Shown: positions 25,384-34,795, counted from the stretch's first letter. The stretch is DNA of 64,000 bases from Agreia sp. COWG (GCF_904528075.1 NZ_LR882036.1:1-64000); one strand, 5' to 3'. Numbers and translations are program-made. The notes: generated by a model from the letters alone, not told the origin.

Positions 25384-25976
25384 TTCGTCGCTCCGGGAAG
25401 AAGCGCCCGCTGCACCAACCAGGCACCCGAGCCGGTCGCGAGCATCATCACCTGATACACGCCGACATCGGTGGGGATCGTCACGACAGCCGACGTCGTC
25501 GTGTTCGTTCCGCTGTCGGCCAGCGCGGCCGACCCGGTGACTTTCGTGCCCGGCACGTTCCGCTGCGCCGTGCCTTGGTAGGCCGTCTGCGAATACGGGG
25601 TCAAGAAGGCCAGATAACCGTTCTCCCAGTCCTGCCAGGTGATGTCTTTGCGGATGAACGCTTTCAGGAACCCGGTGGCGGAGATCTCCGCTCGAGCGGC
25701 GAGCTCCGGGGTGATCGAGTCCCCGGAGGGGATCACCGCACCCGGAGGCGCGTCCGTCGGCACCACCACGGGGCCGTCATCGTCTTGCCCATCGAGCCCA
25801 TCGGCCGGCGCCGCTGGCGCCGGGGTGAACCCGTCTACATTCACTGTCGCTGGCGCCGACGTCGTGACGTCGCCCGTCGGCGTGGACGACGGGCCGGCGG
25901 GTGCCGAGGCGACGCATCCGGTCAGCAGGAGGCCGATCGCCGCGGCGCCGACTGCTGCAGCTGCTCGAGCGCGCAT
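25380..25976 (-). CDS. Transfer lipoprotein with NTF2-like domain
   Basis: 198 residues. The lipobox is LLLTGC at residue 21, so it is probably lipid-anchored outside. A Pro/Thr-rich linker (about 25-85) leads to an NTF2-like C-terminal domain (ISATGFLKAFIRKDITWQDW, then VVTIPTDVGVYQVMMLA). It sits between the VirB4-like ATPase and the transglycosylase with overlaps on both sides and has the fold class seen in VirB8/TcpC components. It likely stabilises the outer part of the apparatus. Confidence 0.7.
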   Translation of the reverse strand: MRARAAAAVGAAAIGLLLTGCVASAPAGPSSTPTGDVTTSAPATVNVDGFTPAPAAPADGLDGQDDDGPVVVPTDAPPGAVIPSGDSITPELAARAEISATGFLKAFIRKDITWQDWENGYLAFLTPYSQTAYQGTAQRNVPGTKVTGSAALADSGTNTTTSAVVTIPTDVGVYQVMMLATGSGAWLVQRALLPGATK

Positions 25977-27451
25977 CAGCTGTCGGCCTCAGCACCGAGC
26001 AGACCCATCGTGGTGTCGGTGATGCGGGTTTCGGTCGCGGAGCGAACGTGGCGCACGCGCGTTTCCGCGGCCAGGCCCATCTTCTTGTAGTACTGCCCCT
26101 TGGGCAGGGTCATCAGCTGCTCGACACCGCCAGGCTTCAACCCGGCCAGGCTGGCCATCATTTCGGCGTCGTCGCGCTTGGACTGCCGGTACAAGTAGAG
26201 CGTGCCGGCCTCTTTGATGAACGCGATAGCAGGGTCGTCCGGGGGCACGTCGGAGACGTGGTGCAGGTTCACAATGTTCGACAGGCCGAGCGCCCGTGAC
26301 AGCTTCGCGTTCGAGCGCATCACTTTGCCCATCGGACCTCCGACGAGGAACCAGCCCTCATCGACGCAGAAGTTCGTGCGGAACTTCCCGCCGGATGCTT
26401 TGATCGTGCCGAGCGTCCACGCATTTGTGAGCATCATCCCGATCGAGCGGGCCGGTCCGTCTTCGGGCAGCTGGGAGAAGTCAAAGAAGGTGGCCTTCTG
26501 ACCCAGCTTCACTTTCTTGCTGGTTTCCAGGTCGAACAGGCCGGGCAGTTCTTCGGGAACCCGCTCGAGCAGCACTCGCACTCCGTAGCCGGCCATGAAC
26601 ATGACGTCTTGCGCCTTCGCCGGCAGAGGTCGGAACTCGGGAATGTCATCGATGTTGCCGAGGAACGGCAGCACGTCCATCACGGTCACTTCGCGGCCTT
26701 TTTCGTTCGCTTGCGCCTCGGCTAGGCGCAGCGCAGTACGGACTGCCTTCTTCTCGAAGCGGTCGAGCTCGACGTTGTCGTTGAGCACGGCGGCCGCCTG
26801 CTGCAGCACACCGACCGCACCGGACCCCGAGGTGCCCTCGCGGGTCAGGCGTAGCCGGGAATCCAACAGATTCAGGCGCGACGAGTCCGGGTCACCGATT
26901 TCGAACCGGATCGGTTCTTCCCCGATTTCCTCGGCCAGGGGTGTGTATTCGCCGTACCCCGCGGAGGGGCCGAACGGTTTGATGTCGACCACGACCACCC
27001 GGCGGCCTTTCAGGCCCATCGGGCGCAGCACGAAGTCGCACTTCATCAGCGTGGACTTACCCACCCCGACGTCGCCCGTCGTGCACACGTTGGGCGAATC
27101 GACCAGGCCGTCCGCGTACGCCTGAATCTGATCGTTGGTCGACGGGGTCTTGGCCAGCGTCTCGACGCCCGAGAGCAGCCCTTGGAACTGCATGGGTGCC
27201 GCGATGACCGCGGGATTCAAGATTTCGGCCTGCCGGGTCGTCGTCGGAGCTCCCGCCACGGTCGGCACGTAGAACCCGATCCGGTCTAGGAGCCGGCTGC
27301 GCTTCGGAACCCACCCGACCGGGTCGGGCAGGGCGAACTCATCGACCACGACCGGCGCCGCTTCCGCGTCCCGATCGCGGCGCCGAACGCGGCGGCGGGG
27401 AGCTTCTGCGTCGTCGGCCGCGTCGATGGGCCGATCCGTGGTGATGCTCAT
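25976..27451 (-). CDS. VirB4-like conjugation ATPase
   Basis: 491 residues. Walker A is TTGDVGVGKSTLMK, Walker B FCVDEGWFL; other motifs include KLSRALGLSNIVNLHHVSD, shared with the remnant at 8958. VirB4-type ATPases drive assembly and transport in type IV secretion. The N-terminal half of classical VirB4 seems to be supplied by the SCO6880-type protein encoded just upstream (27448-29067), with a four-base overlap, an arrangement typical of actinobacterial systems. Cytosolic at the membrane. Confidence 0.9.
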   Translation of the reverse strand: MSITTDRPIDAADDAEAPRRRVRRRDRDAEAAPVVVDEFALPDPVGWVPKRSRLLDRIGFYVPTVAGAPTTTRQAEILNPAVIAAPMQFQGLLSGVETLAKTPSTNDQIQAYADGLVDSPNVCTTGDVGVGKSTLMKCDFVLRPMGLKGRRVVVVDIKPFGPSAGYGEYTPLAEEIGEEPIRFEIGDPDSSRLNLLDSRLRLTREGTSGSGAVGVLQQAAAVLNDNVELDRFEKKAVRTALRLAEAQANEKGREVTVMDVLPFLGNIDDIPEFRPLPAKAQDVMFMAGYGVRVLLERVPEELPGLFDLETSKKVKLGQKATFFDFSQLPEDGPARSIGMMLTNAWTLGTIKASGGKFRTNFCVDEGWFLVGGPMGKVMRSNAKLSRALGLSNIVNLHHVSDVPPDDPAIAFIKEAGTLYLYRQSKRDDAEMMASLAGLKPGGVEQLMTLPKGQYYKKMGLAAETRVRHVRSATETRITDTTMGLLGAEADS

Positions 27452-29067
27452 AGTGCTTCCTCCGGTTCCTTGCCCGCGGCGAACTGCTGCACCCGCTCAG
27501 ACACGCTCGCTTTCGACGGCCTGATCCCCCGGCCCACAGGCCAGGTGAACGCGTGCGCGGCCGACTGGCGAACGTCGAGCCATTCCAACGCCGAGATACC
27601 GGCATCAGCGGCGGCTTCCGCGATGTGATCGCACGCGTCCATCAGATCGCGTTCGTCCGCGGCCGACACGGTGATGTATCCCACCCAGTTGCAGCCGTGA
27701 GCCCCTGTCCCGGGCAGCAGATCGCCATACCGCTGTATAGCCGCTTCGGCTTCGACGGTCAGCACGGCGTCTTCTAGAACGCCGGCCCGGCTCTTTTTGT
27801 TTTTGTCGGCTGTGTCAGACACGATGTCTTTCTCGTGCTGGAACCGGGCCAAATCTTGCGGGATCACCTCTTGGTGGAAAGACAGCGTCCGAACGACCTG
27901 GCGTTCCATCCCGCCAAGTAGCGGACTCATCCAGAGACTGTTGCGCTTTACCACTGCCATGTTCGCAGCGGAGATGCGGGCCGTGCGCGCCAGAGACTGC
28001 GTCACGTCGCTGCCCGCGGGGGCGCCCGCATAGCGGGTATAGGACCACTGGTCTTCCGAGGGCAGCCATGCCGTTGTAGGGGTCATATCGGCCACCCGAT
28101 CAAGGGCGTATCCCGGATGCTGCATATGACGGATCACCGCAGATGTCGCTCGAGCGGACAGGGTGTGAACGTCTCTGAAACCCGCCGCGCGCATCGACCG
28201 CTCGAGCGCAGCGATTTCGTCGTTCATCAACGATCGCCACCCCGCCAGACCCTCGCCGCGGCGTTCCGCACGCGCTTTAAACGTCTCCGAAGCGGGGAAC
28301 GAAAACACGTACATGGGCCGCTGGATCAGCTGCCCGGCCATCACCTTGTCGATGACTTCCTTGTAGGACAGGTGAACTACTGCCGGCACCGACAGGTCGC
28401 CGTTCTCCAAAATCCACTTCTCGTGCAACGCCGGATCGGCCGGCAGCGCTCGAGTGATGGACTGCACCCGCTTCTCAAGACTCAGCCGGCTTCCCATTGC
28501 TCCGAGGATTCCGCCGTAGCCGGCGCTGGCCTGGTCGAAGACCTCATCCGTCTCGATGCCCTCCACTTGCCCCGTCGTGGAGACGACGACGGCCAGATAC
28601 TCTTCCTGGTGCTGTTCCCGGTGCCACTGAACGCCGGGAACGCCGAAGCCGTCTTGCAGCCACGTCATGCCCTCGACCCCATCGGGGGTCGCGCGCATTG
28701 CGTGCAGGGTGCGCAGCGCTTCTTTGCGCTCCGCACGTGTGGGTGCGTTGGCCCATTCGTCGGTCAACGCCTCCCAGCTGGCATCCGTGTACGGCAGGAA
28801 ACGGGTCGTTCCTAGGCGCACCCGCTCGCGCCAGCGGCGCCGGTTCAGATACCGCTGCAGGGGCGTGTCGTTCTCGGTTGACATCGTCGCCACCCACGCC
28901 AACGTCGGCAGGACGACCAAGAGCACCAACCCCACCGTCTGGCTGAACAGGGTGGCCGCCAGGCCGATCGCTGCTGTGACACCCACGGCCCACAGTCGGG
29001 CTTTCGACATGCGCCCTCCGAGGAAGCCGCGGTGGGCGCTATCTCCACCCAGGTACGAAACCCGCAT
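27448..29067 (-). CDS. SCO6880-type transfer protein (PrgI plus VirB4 N-domain like)
   Basis: 539 residues. Two membrane helices at 28-65 (VGVTAAIGLAATLFSQTV, then GLVLLVVLPTLAWVA) resemble the PrgI part of fused VirB3/VirB4 proteins; the soluble remainder (RYLNRRRWRERVRLGTTRF, TTGQVEGIETDEVFDQ) matches SCO6880-type proteins, which are found beside VirB4-like ATPases. It begins at the stop of the VirB6-like gene (one-base overlap) and overlaps the ATPase by four bases. It probably forms the inner-membrane base together with that ATPase. Confidence 0.85.
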   Translation of the reverse strand: MRVSYLGGDSAHRGFLGGRMSKARLWAVGVTAAIGLAATLFSQTVGLVLLVVLPTLAWVATMSTENDTPLQRYLNRRRWRERVRLGTTRFLPYTDASWEALTDEWANAPTRAERKEALRTLHAMRATPDGVEGMTWLQDGFGVPGVQWHREQHQEEYLAVVVSTTGQVEGIETDEVFDQASAGYGGILGAMGSRLSLEKRVQSITRALPADPALHEKWILENGDLSVPAVVHLSYKEVIDKVMAGQLIQRPMYVFSFPASETFKARAERRGEGLAGWRSLMNDEIAALERSMRAAGFRDVHTLSARATSAVIRHMQHPGYALDRVADMTPTTAWLPSEDQWSYTRYAGAPAGSDVTQSLARTARISAANMAVVKRNSLWMSPLLGGMERQVVRTLSFHQEVIPQDLARFQHEKDIVSDTADKNKKSRAGVLEDAVLTVEAEAAIQRYGDLLPGTGAHGCNWVGYITVSAADERDLMDACDHIAEAAADAGISALEWLDVRQSAAHAFTWPVGRGIRPSKASVSERVQQFAAGKEPEEAL

Positions 29068-30431
29068 CAGTGGTGCCTTTCGTCGCCGGCGTCACCAGCC
29101 TGGCTCGCCGCCTGCTCGGCCGCTCTCGACGCCCGGTGCGCAACCTTGATCGCCGCATCCATCACCATCAGAGACATACCGATAGGTGCGCCGACTCCTG
29201 TTGCGGTCGCGGCCTTACCCGCGGCCGCCATGGTGCTGCTGCCCGCTGCAGCCTTCCCGCCGGCCGCCGTTGCGGCCTTGCCCGCGGTCGCTGCCTGGCT
29301 ACCGGCTTGCCCGCTGGTCTTCATCGCGGGGCTTGCCGGCGTCGACTTCCCGCCACCGGACGACGACGAGCTCGAGCGTGACTGCCGGTCCGCGACCTGC
29401 TGCGCATTTTGCATCTGCCGACCCGGTTGCGGTGCCTGGTGCGGTGTCGACAGTCCACCTTGGGAGGACTGCCCGCCGCCGTTGCCTGGTGTCGTCCACT
29501 TGGCGAGCTTCATCAGAGACATCGGCGCTAGAACAACCATGGCCATGAGCACCGTCGGGACGGCGATATTGACCAGCGTTTTCATCTGCTGCAGATCGGC
29601 CGAATTGTCCTGAGCGGTGAGCAGCAGCCCGTTGATCGCCTTGAACGCGATACCCAGCACCAATATCAGCAACACGTGGGACATCAGAATGGAGATCCAG
29701 ATCAGCGGGCCGATCTTTGCCTTACTGCGGGTGTCGGGGTGGGCCAACCACACCAGGCCCAACGGGATCAGTGCCCCGATCAGATACTGGGTGGCCAGCT
29801 GGATCACGAGGATGAACGCCACCCCGAGCAGGGCCAGCATCAGCACGGAGAAGATCAGCAGCGACAGCATCGCGCTCCCGCCGAGCTTGCCGGCGTCTTT
29901 ATCGGATACTCGATCCGCGAACGTCTTCCAGAAGTCGCTCGTTGTCGTATCCAGGAAGAACAACGCCAAGGACCCCGCCATGGCCGTGAAGAATTTGGTG
30001 ACCACGATGCCCACCAGCGGTCCGAACGATGCGCCGACCAGAAACGCCGGGATCGCGAAGAAGTACGACTCGAGCAAAGCCCGAGGCCCGATCTCACCCC
30101 GCACCCGCCGTATGGCCGTCCCGATCATCAGGAACGCCAGAACGACCAAAGCCACCCCGAACGACACCGCGTAGGACGATCGCCACCACTCAGCCGTGTA
30201 GTCCGGTTCCAGGGCCTTAAGCAGGTACGGAATGACCTCCGCTGCCACGGCATGAATACCCTCTTGGAGCTTCTGCACAAGAAACCCCAACGGGTCAGAC
30301 GCGAACGACACCGCCTGCACGCCCGCATCCGCAACTCCGCCGACAGCGCCCGCGACATCCTTTGCAGCACCCGTCACGGCGTCAACGCCCGCACAAACAA
30401 GCTGTGCCGGCCCCACACACAGATCAACCAT
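29067..30431 (-). CDS. VirB6/TrbL-like polytopic membrane protein
   Basis: 454 residues with about six membrane helices between residues 85 and 310, e.g. VSFGVALVVLAFLMIGTAI, LLSLLIFSVLMLALLGVAF and IWISILMSHVLLILVLG. The C-terminal third is low-complexity Gln/Gly/Ser/Ala (QSSQGGLSTPHQAPQPG, then GKAATAAGGKAAAG) and presumably cytosolic. This topology fits VirB6/TrbL channel components. Its start shares a base with the stop of the TcpC-like gene; its stop shares a base with the start of the SCO6880 gene. One of the core channel proteins of this apparatus. Confidence 0.82.
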   Translation of the reverse strand: MVDLCVGPAQLVCAGVDAVTGAAKDVAGAVGGVADAGVQAVSFASDPLGFLVQKLQEGIHAVAAEVIPYLLKALEPDYTAEWWRSSYAVSFGVALVVLAFLMIGTAIRRVRGEIGPRALLESYFFAIPAFLVGASFGPLVGIVVTKFFTAMAGSLALFFLDTTTSDFWKTFADRVSDKDAGKLGGSAMLSLLIFSVLMLALLGVAFILVIQLATQYLIGALIPLGLVWLAHPDTRSKAKIGPLIWISILMSHVLLILVLGIAFKAINGLLLTAQDNSADLQQMKTLVNIAVPTVLMAMVVLAPMSLMKLAKWTTPGNGGGQSSQGGLSTPHQAPQPGRQMQNAQQVADRQSRSSSSSSGGGKSTPASPAMKTSGQAGSQAATAGKAATAAGGKAAAGSSTMAAAGKAATATGVGAPIGMSLMVMDAAIKVAHRASRAAEQAASQAGDAGDERHH

Positions 30432-31108
30432 TAGCAGCCATCCTCAAATCGGTAGCCTGTGCTTCTCACTTGATCGAAGGTCACGTCGGCAGAGCCCGCA
30501 GAAACTAGCCAGCCGGTGTCGCTCGGAATCAGGGTGAACTCGCCACCACCAATGGCGAGCTTTCCGTCTCCTGTTGAGACAGGAGTTCCGTTTCGTACGC
30601 TCAGAGCCATGATGTCGACGACAACTTTGCTTGGGTCGGCAGTCACCACGCGGTAATAGCCTTGGCTCAAGTCCACGTTGTAGTTGTCTCCACCAGCGGG
30701 ACCAGAGACTGAACTGACGTTGGTAAACAATCCCTCTGCGGCGCCCGTAGTCATGTCCTGAACTACTCGTTCGACGCCCGCCCGGTAGTTCGGGTCACCG
30801 GCGTTTATGAACTGGGTGAATGCGCCCAGGAATTCGACGGCGCCCGTGGGCGTCAGGTCTTTCTTTGCCCGGATTTGCTCGAGCTGCTCCGCGGTGATGC
30901 CTGGCCCGGCCAGGCATCCGTTCGCGCCCGCTCCCCCACCGTCCGATCCGGCCGCCGCCGAGGGCGTCGCGGACGCCGGCGCTGCGTCTGTCTTCCCGCC
31001 CTGCAGCTGCAGGACGAGCGCTGTGGCTATCGCTCCGACGATCAGCGCCCCGGCGACGCTGAGAAGGACGATCCAGCCCAGGCGTGGGCGCCTCTTCCGG
31101 GCCGACAT
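30431..31108 (-). CDS. TcpC/VirB8-like transfer protein
   Basis: 225 residues. A single N-terminal helix (LGWIVLLSVAGALIVGAIA), a low-complexity linker with TPSAAAGSDGGGAGANG, and a C-terminal NTF2-like domain (TGAVEFLGAFTQFINAGDPN, then GYYRVVTADPSKVVVDIMA). This anchor-linker-NTF2 layout is that of TcpC and VirB8-type proteins, which sit in the membrane and contact the channel. One-base overlaps with the VirB2-like and VirB6-like genes fix its place in the operon. Confidence 0.75.
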   Translation of the reverse strand: MSARKRRPRLGWIVLLSVAGALIVGAIATALVLQLQGGKTDAAPASATPSAAAGSDGGGAGANGCLAGPGITAEQLEQIRAKKDLTPTGAVEFLGAFTQFINAGDPNYRAGVERVVQDMTTGAAEGLFTNVSSVSGPAGGDNYNVDLSQGYYRVVTADPSKVVVDIMALSVRNGTPVSTGDGKLAIGGGEFTLIPSDTGWLVSAGSADVTFDQVRSTGYRFEDGC

Positions 31109-31428
31109 TAGCTGTTTCCGATCGTCAGCAAAGCGCCGTAGATGATCGGAACGAGCACGATCGCCACGATCGCGATTGATGTGCCGAGAATGACGTTTCG
31201 GGCGTGCTCAGCCTCTTGCGGCTTCTTCGTGCTCATCGCATGCCGCAGGCCCACGATCGCTTTGATCAGGAAGAACGCCAATGCAAGCAGCGCCAGGCCC
31301 AACACCCCGCCCAACGCGAGAACAGCGATAGACCGGAACTCTGGGCCCAACCAGTCGAAGTTCGGCTTCACCCCACAGAAGATGTTGTTGGGGTCGCACT
31401 CCGCCGCTCGAGCAATCAGGTCGATCAT
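31108..31428 (-). CDS. Small two-helix membrane protein, VirB2-like position
   Basis: 106 residues with two membrane helices (SIAVLALGGVLGLALLALAF and IVAIVLVPIIYGALLTIG) separated by a basic loop (RHAMSTKKPQEAEHARN). There is no obvious signal peptide. The two-helix layout and place directly upstream of the TcpC-like gene fit a VirB2-like or TrbC-like subunit of the channel. It overlaps the ParA-like gene by four bases. Confidence 0.68.
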   Translation of the reverse strand: MIDLIARAAECDPNNIFCGVKPNFDWLGPEFRSIAVLALGGVLGLALLALAFFLIKAIVGLRHAMSTKKPQEAEHARNVILGTSIAIVAIVLVPIIYGALLTIGNS

Positions 31429-32693
31429 GAGTTTTCCTTCCTAGTTTCATCGGCGGATTTCGCCGGCCCCGCGGTGGGGAACGTGCCTTCTACGAACGAC
31501 GACGCCGACCCGGCACCCGTGAAAATCGTGGACAGGTCCGCAGACGTCCCGTCCGCGGAGACGAGCGGAACCGGCACAGGTTTCGGCTCGACCGCGTCGT
31601 GCGCCGGCGCCGGCTCGATGAGCACGTGCGCGGCAGCATCGGCGGCCGCGACATCTGCCGTGTTCTCTGGCGCCCGCCGGCGGCTCGGCGCCTGTCGCAC
31701 GCTCAGAACCGGCTCGACGGCCTCTTGAAGCTTTCGCACGGCCACGGCACCGAGAGCCGTAAACGCCTCCTTGGTGCCCTCAGCGAGCCGATCAAAGGTG
31801 ATCTGCTCCCGGTCTGCGATGTGCTGGTCATACGGCACCACCAGCTGCTCGGTGATCCCGTACTGCTCGAGCAGGGTCTGTGCGAGCTCAAGCACCTGAG
31901 CGTGCTCCGTACGGCCGTCGACGAGGCGAACCACGATCGCGTCGCGCGCCAGCTGCGCCGGGTGGCCGCCATCTTCCTTCAACGCATCCAGCAGCAGCAG
32001 GGCGTCGGTGACGGAGTCCCCCGACCCCATGATGGGGATGACTAGAACATCCGTGGCCTGCACCGCGGCGCGGAACGCGCTCGAGGTGTATTGGTTTCCG
32101 GAGTCCATGACGCGGATGCTGTAGAACTCATCGAGCTTCGCGGTGATCTTCTCGACCGCGTTCCCATCCAGCGGAGCACGCCGGCGCCGGTCAGGAGTTC
32201 CGATCACGTGCGCCCGCGTGGTCTGCGGTGCCGTGTAGCCGGCCAGCTGCCCGGCCGTGGTGATCTGGTCGACGTCGCGCACCAACTCCCCCAGGCCCAG
32301 CGCCGGAACCCGCTCATGCTCGGCCCGGAACAGCAGCTTCCCCGGATCGTCAGAAACCTCAACGGCCACGACATTTCCCCGCAGGGCCGCCAACACGCCC
32401 GCGAGCAAAAGAGCGATTGGCGTCTTGCCCGAACCGCCCTTCGGGTTCGCCACCAACAAAGACACCGCCCGCGTCCACGTTGCCTGGCGAATCGTCGTTT
32501 CGTTGTCGAGCAGCGTCTGACGATGCACACGCTCTGCGACCTCGGCCGCCGACGGCTTCACCGGGATACCCAGACCCGATAAGAAGCCCTGCCACCCCAT
32601 CGTCGCTTTCTCTGGCACCTGAGACTGGTGGGCCGGCCCTCGGCCGAACACAATCTCGGCGGCCTCGGAACTATTCGAAGTAATTTCGCTCAT
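31425..32693 (-). CDS. ParA/MinD-like ATPase at the head of the transfer operon
   Basis: 422 residues from the ATG at 32693; codons upstream to 32714 are open but less likely. A deviant Walker A is ANPKGGSGKTPIALLLAG; the acidic switch region is IRVMDSGNQYTSSA and a basic or recognition stretch is TPDRRRRAPLDG. The C-terminal 100 residues are Pro/Ala-rich and disordered-like. ParA/MinD-like ATPases at the head of conjugation operons are known to position the apparatus at the membrane or help process DNA. Distinct from the partition ParA at 37629. Confidence 0.82.
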   Translation of the reverse strand: MSEITSNSSEAAEIVFGRGPAHQSQVPEKATMGWQGFLSGLGIPVKPSAAEVAERVHRQTLLDNETTIRQATWTRAVSLLVANPKGGSGKTPIALLLAGVLAALRGNVVAVEVSDDPGKLLFRAEHERVPALGLGELVRDVDQITTAGQLAGYTAPQTTRAHVIGTPDRRRRAPLDGNAVEKITAKLDEFYSIRVMDSGNQYTSSAFRAAVQATDVLVIPIMGSGDSVTDALLLLDALKEDGGHPAQLARDAIVVRLVDGRTEHAQVLELAQTLLEQYGITEQLVVPYDQHIADREQITFDRLAEGTKEAFTALGAVAVRKLQEAVEPVLSVRQAPSRRRAPENTADVAAADAAAHVLIEPAPAHDAVEPKPVPVPLVSADGTSADLSTIFTGAGSASSFVEGTFPTAGPAKSADETRKENS

Positions 32694-32794
32694 CCGACCT
32701 GCACTCACCCTCATGTCTTATTCCGCAAGCTGTGACCCGCTACTCCGCAGGTCGCGCAATTCCTGGCGGCGGTACATAGTGTGTTTCACATCTT

Positions 32795-32804
32795 GCATAT
32801 ATGC
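32795..32804. promoter_or_regulatory. Palindrome in the divergent promoter region
   Basis: GCATATATGC is a perfect 10-bp palindrome in the 161-base, AT-rich gap between the transfer operon and the XRE-type regulator gene. A wider GTTTCA...TGAAAC pair surrounds it (about 32783-32831). It is a candidate operator for the adjacent regulator; position is the only support. Confidence 0.3.
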
Positions 32805-32854
32805 GAGAAATATACGTAGTAGTCTGAAACTAACAGATCCGTAAGGTTAACGCT

Positions 32855-33193
32855 ATGTTGCTAGTTTTGTTTCATTACGCTGGCCCTGTGCCAAATCCCG
32901 ACTTTCCTCGCGGAGAGCTCTTCCACGAGTCTCTTGGGATTGAGCTACGCATTGCGGCCGAAGAGATCGACCTGACGATCCCCGAAATATCCATCAGGGC
33001 ACATCTGAACGAGCACACCGTCCGGCGCATAATGAAACATTCCCGGCCCGCTACTCTCCTCGAGACGATGCAAATTTGCCGGGTCGTCGATCTCGACGTG
33101 TCAACGCTTAGTCAGCGAGCCTTAGCGCGCGCATTCTCCAAACAGCGCGAGATGGAGAAATTCGAACGCTCCATTGATCGGGAAATGGGTTGA
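32855..33193 (+). CDS. XRE-like helix-turn-helix regulator
   Basis: 112 residues from the ATG at 32855; a GTG at 32888 is an alternative start. The helix-turn-helix lies in IELRIAAEEIDLTIPEISIR, then AHLNEHTVRRIMKHSRP, with a following helix TMQICRVVDLDVSTL, as in short XRE-type regulators. It faces the head of the transfer operon across 161 bases with a palindrome and so is a good candidate for its repressor. It is coupled by TTGA overlap to the membrane gene downstream. Confidence 0.72.
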   Translation: MLLVLFHYAGPVPNPDFPRGELFHESLGIELRIAAEEIDLTIPEISIRAHLNEHTVRRIMKHSRPATLLETMQICRVVDLDVSTLSQRALARAFSKQREMEKFERSIDREMG

Positions 33194-33759
33194 CCGCTCG
33201 GCACGGTGCGGCGGTACTGTCCGAGGTCTTCGGTCCCGCGCCTCTACTTGTTGTCGCCTACTTGGCTGTCGGTGCTTACTCGTCTACCCTGCTTCTTGCT
33301 GCCGCAGTTGTCACATGCATGGCTGTAATGCCATACGCCTTCACGGCTTTGCTCGCTCACCGCGGTCGGGTCAGCGATCGCTTTGTAAGTAATCGTGCGC
33401 AACGCGTTCCGGTCCTCATCGGAACGTTGGCATGCGTCGTCGTAGGTTTGGCCATATTGATGCTGGCTCCCGGGAACACTCATGGGCTCATTGTGATGAC
33501 AGTTGTCATGCTTTCGGCTCTCATTGCGGTCACCATCGTCAGCCTCAAGTGGAAGATCTCCATCCACGCGACTATTGCGTCGTTCGTTACGGGCATCCTC
33601 GTGGTTCTATTTGGCCCGTTCCTGCTGCCTGTTGCCGTCGCCATCTGCGGCAGCACCTGCTGGGCGCGCTTCCGACTTAGCCAACATTCCGTCGCTCAGC
33701 TGCTGGCGGGGCTTGTCGTTGGCTTCGTGATGGCTACTTCATTTGGCGTACTGCTTTGA
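33190..33759 (+). CDS. PAP2-like membrane protein, degenerate active site
   Basis: 189 residues from a TTG at 33190 that overlaps the regulator stop (TTGA). Six likely membrane helices, e.g. LLVVAYLAVGAYSSTLLLAA and GLIVMTVVMLSALIAVTI. The region LKWKISIHATIASFVTG then WARFRLSQHSVAQLLAG matches the KISxHA and RxxxxxH-type pattern of PAP2 phosphatases, the last with SQH in place of the usual SRH, so activity is uncertain. Family: undecaprenyl- or lipid-phosphate phosphatases in the membrane. Its end overlaps the convergent gene by 64 bases. Confidence 0.6.
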   Translation: MTARHGAAVLSEVFGPAPLLVVAYLAVGAYSSTLLLAAAVVTCMAVMPYAFTALLAHRGRVSDRFVSNRAQRVPVLIGTLACVVVGLAILMLAPGNTHGLIVMTVVMLSALIAVTIVSLKWKISIHATIASFVTGILVVLFGPFLLPVAVAICGSTCWARFRLSQHSVAQLLAGLVVGFVMATSFGVLL

Positions 33760-34460
33760 GCCTGGCTAACTCCCCGACTCCATCGCCTTGTATTCAAAAG
33801 GAGTAGGCCAACCATGAAGAACACGACACTCGTATAGGCGGCATTCGACGCTAATTGCTGCGTCAATGGGCCCGGAAACCAACAGGCCAGTATTTGACCG
33901 GAAGCGCTTGCGAGCGTTCCGCCTAGAGCGAGACCGAGAAACCCTGAACTCCACCTCACTCGCCTCGCAAATCCCGAAGTGCCAGCAACTTTCCAGACGG
34001 GCACGAAGAATGCGGCCGCGATGTAGGCAGGATAAATTTTGCCGATCGCGGCGTAGACCCTTACAGACAGCGTGTCGTAGTCGGTCAAACCAGCGTCCGA
34101 ATGGGCGTGGGAAGCCATCATAAAGCTCACCACCGAAGCCGCCACGGCCAAGATCAGAACGCTGATACCTAGTCGGCCTGTGACCCACATGGAGTTTCCG
34201 GCGCCGTATACCTGGGCAAGAGAAATCCCTAGAGCAAGGAAGGCGAGGAACGTTGCTCCCCTTACGACAAGGTTGAGGTAGTTTTGCCCACCCATCAGCG
34301 AGTCCACCAGGCTGTAGGGCTCGGGCAACGCGAAGAACAGCGCCACGCTAAGACTCACGAGAGCGACGAACAGCGACCGGCGCCGGTTCTTTATCGCTCC
34401 GTAGAGTCTCAAGAGCGCCGCGACGAGACACGCGGTCAAGGCGACCGTAGTTAATGTCAC
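33696..34460 (-). CDS. Polytopic membrane protein, MAB_1171c-like
   Basis: 254 residues with about seven membrane helices (TVALTACLVAALLRLYGAI, SLFVALVSLSVALFFALPEP, GISVLILAVAASVVSFMMAS, NAAYTSVVFFMVGLLLL). The N-terminal layout (helix, basic loop KNRRRS, helix, PEPYSLVDSL) resembles MAB_1171c-type proteins that often lie beside an XRE regulator in actinobacteria. It could be a signal-sensing partner of the regulator and PAP2-like protein. Convergent overlap with the latter gene suggests antisense crosstalk. Confidence 0.55.
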   Translation of the reverse strand: MTLTTVALTACLVAALLRLYGAIKNRRRSLFVALVSLSVALFFALPEPYSLVDSLMGGQNYLNLVVRGATFLAFLALGISLAQVYGAGNSMWVTGRLGISVLILAVAASVVSFMMASHAHSDAGLTDYDTLSVRVYAAIGKIYPAYIAAAFFVPVWKVAGTSGFARRVRWSSGFLGLALGGTLASASGQILACWFPGPLTQQLASNAAYTSVVFFMVGLLLLNTRRWSRGVSQAQSSTPNEVAITKPTTSPASS

Positions 34461-34779
34461 GAGTTCGGGTCCTCTCTAGTTAGAAAGTCTAGGTACCCAT
34501 CAAAAATAGAACTCGTTAGACAAGAGTCTTGCCGAAAAGTGGCAGGATAGTAATAATCTAACAAATATGCAGGATATCGATTTGAGCCGAGGTGAATCCG
34601 CCATTTCAGAGCCGTCATTCGCCCAGGTCGACTCGGTCATAGTTGGGCGGTGGATCCGTCCTCTAGTTGCGCCCCCTATTCAAAGAGTTCACCCCATCGG
34701 GCACGAGAGTCCCGCCCAACCGACAGAAGTGAACAACGGCCATTTCCGCCCTCTGTGCCTAACACGGCGTGGCGCGCCG

Positions 34780-34795
34780 TTAACGGACCCGTTAA
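34780..34795. promoter_or_regulatory. Operator-like palindrome before the small DNA-binding gene
   Basis: TTAACGG-AC-CCGTTAA is a perfect 16-base palindrome with a two-base centre, ending 17 bases before the ATG at 34813. It fits an autoregulatory binding site of a ribbon-helix-helix dimer and also supports the short start of that gene. Confidence 0.5.
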
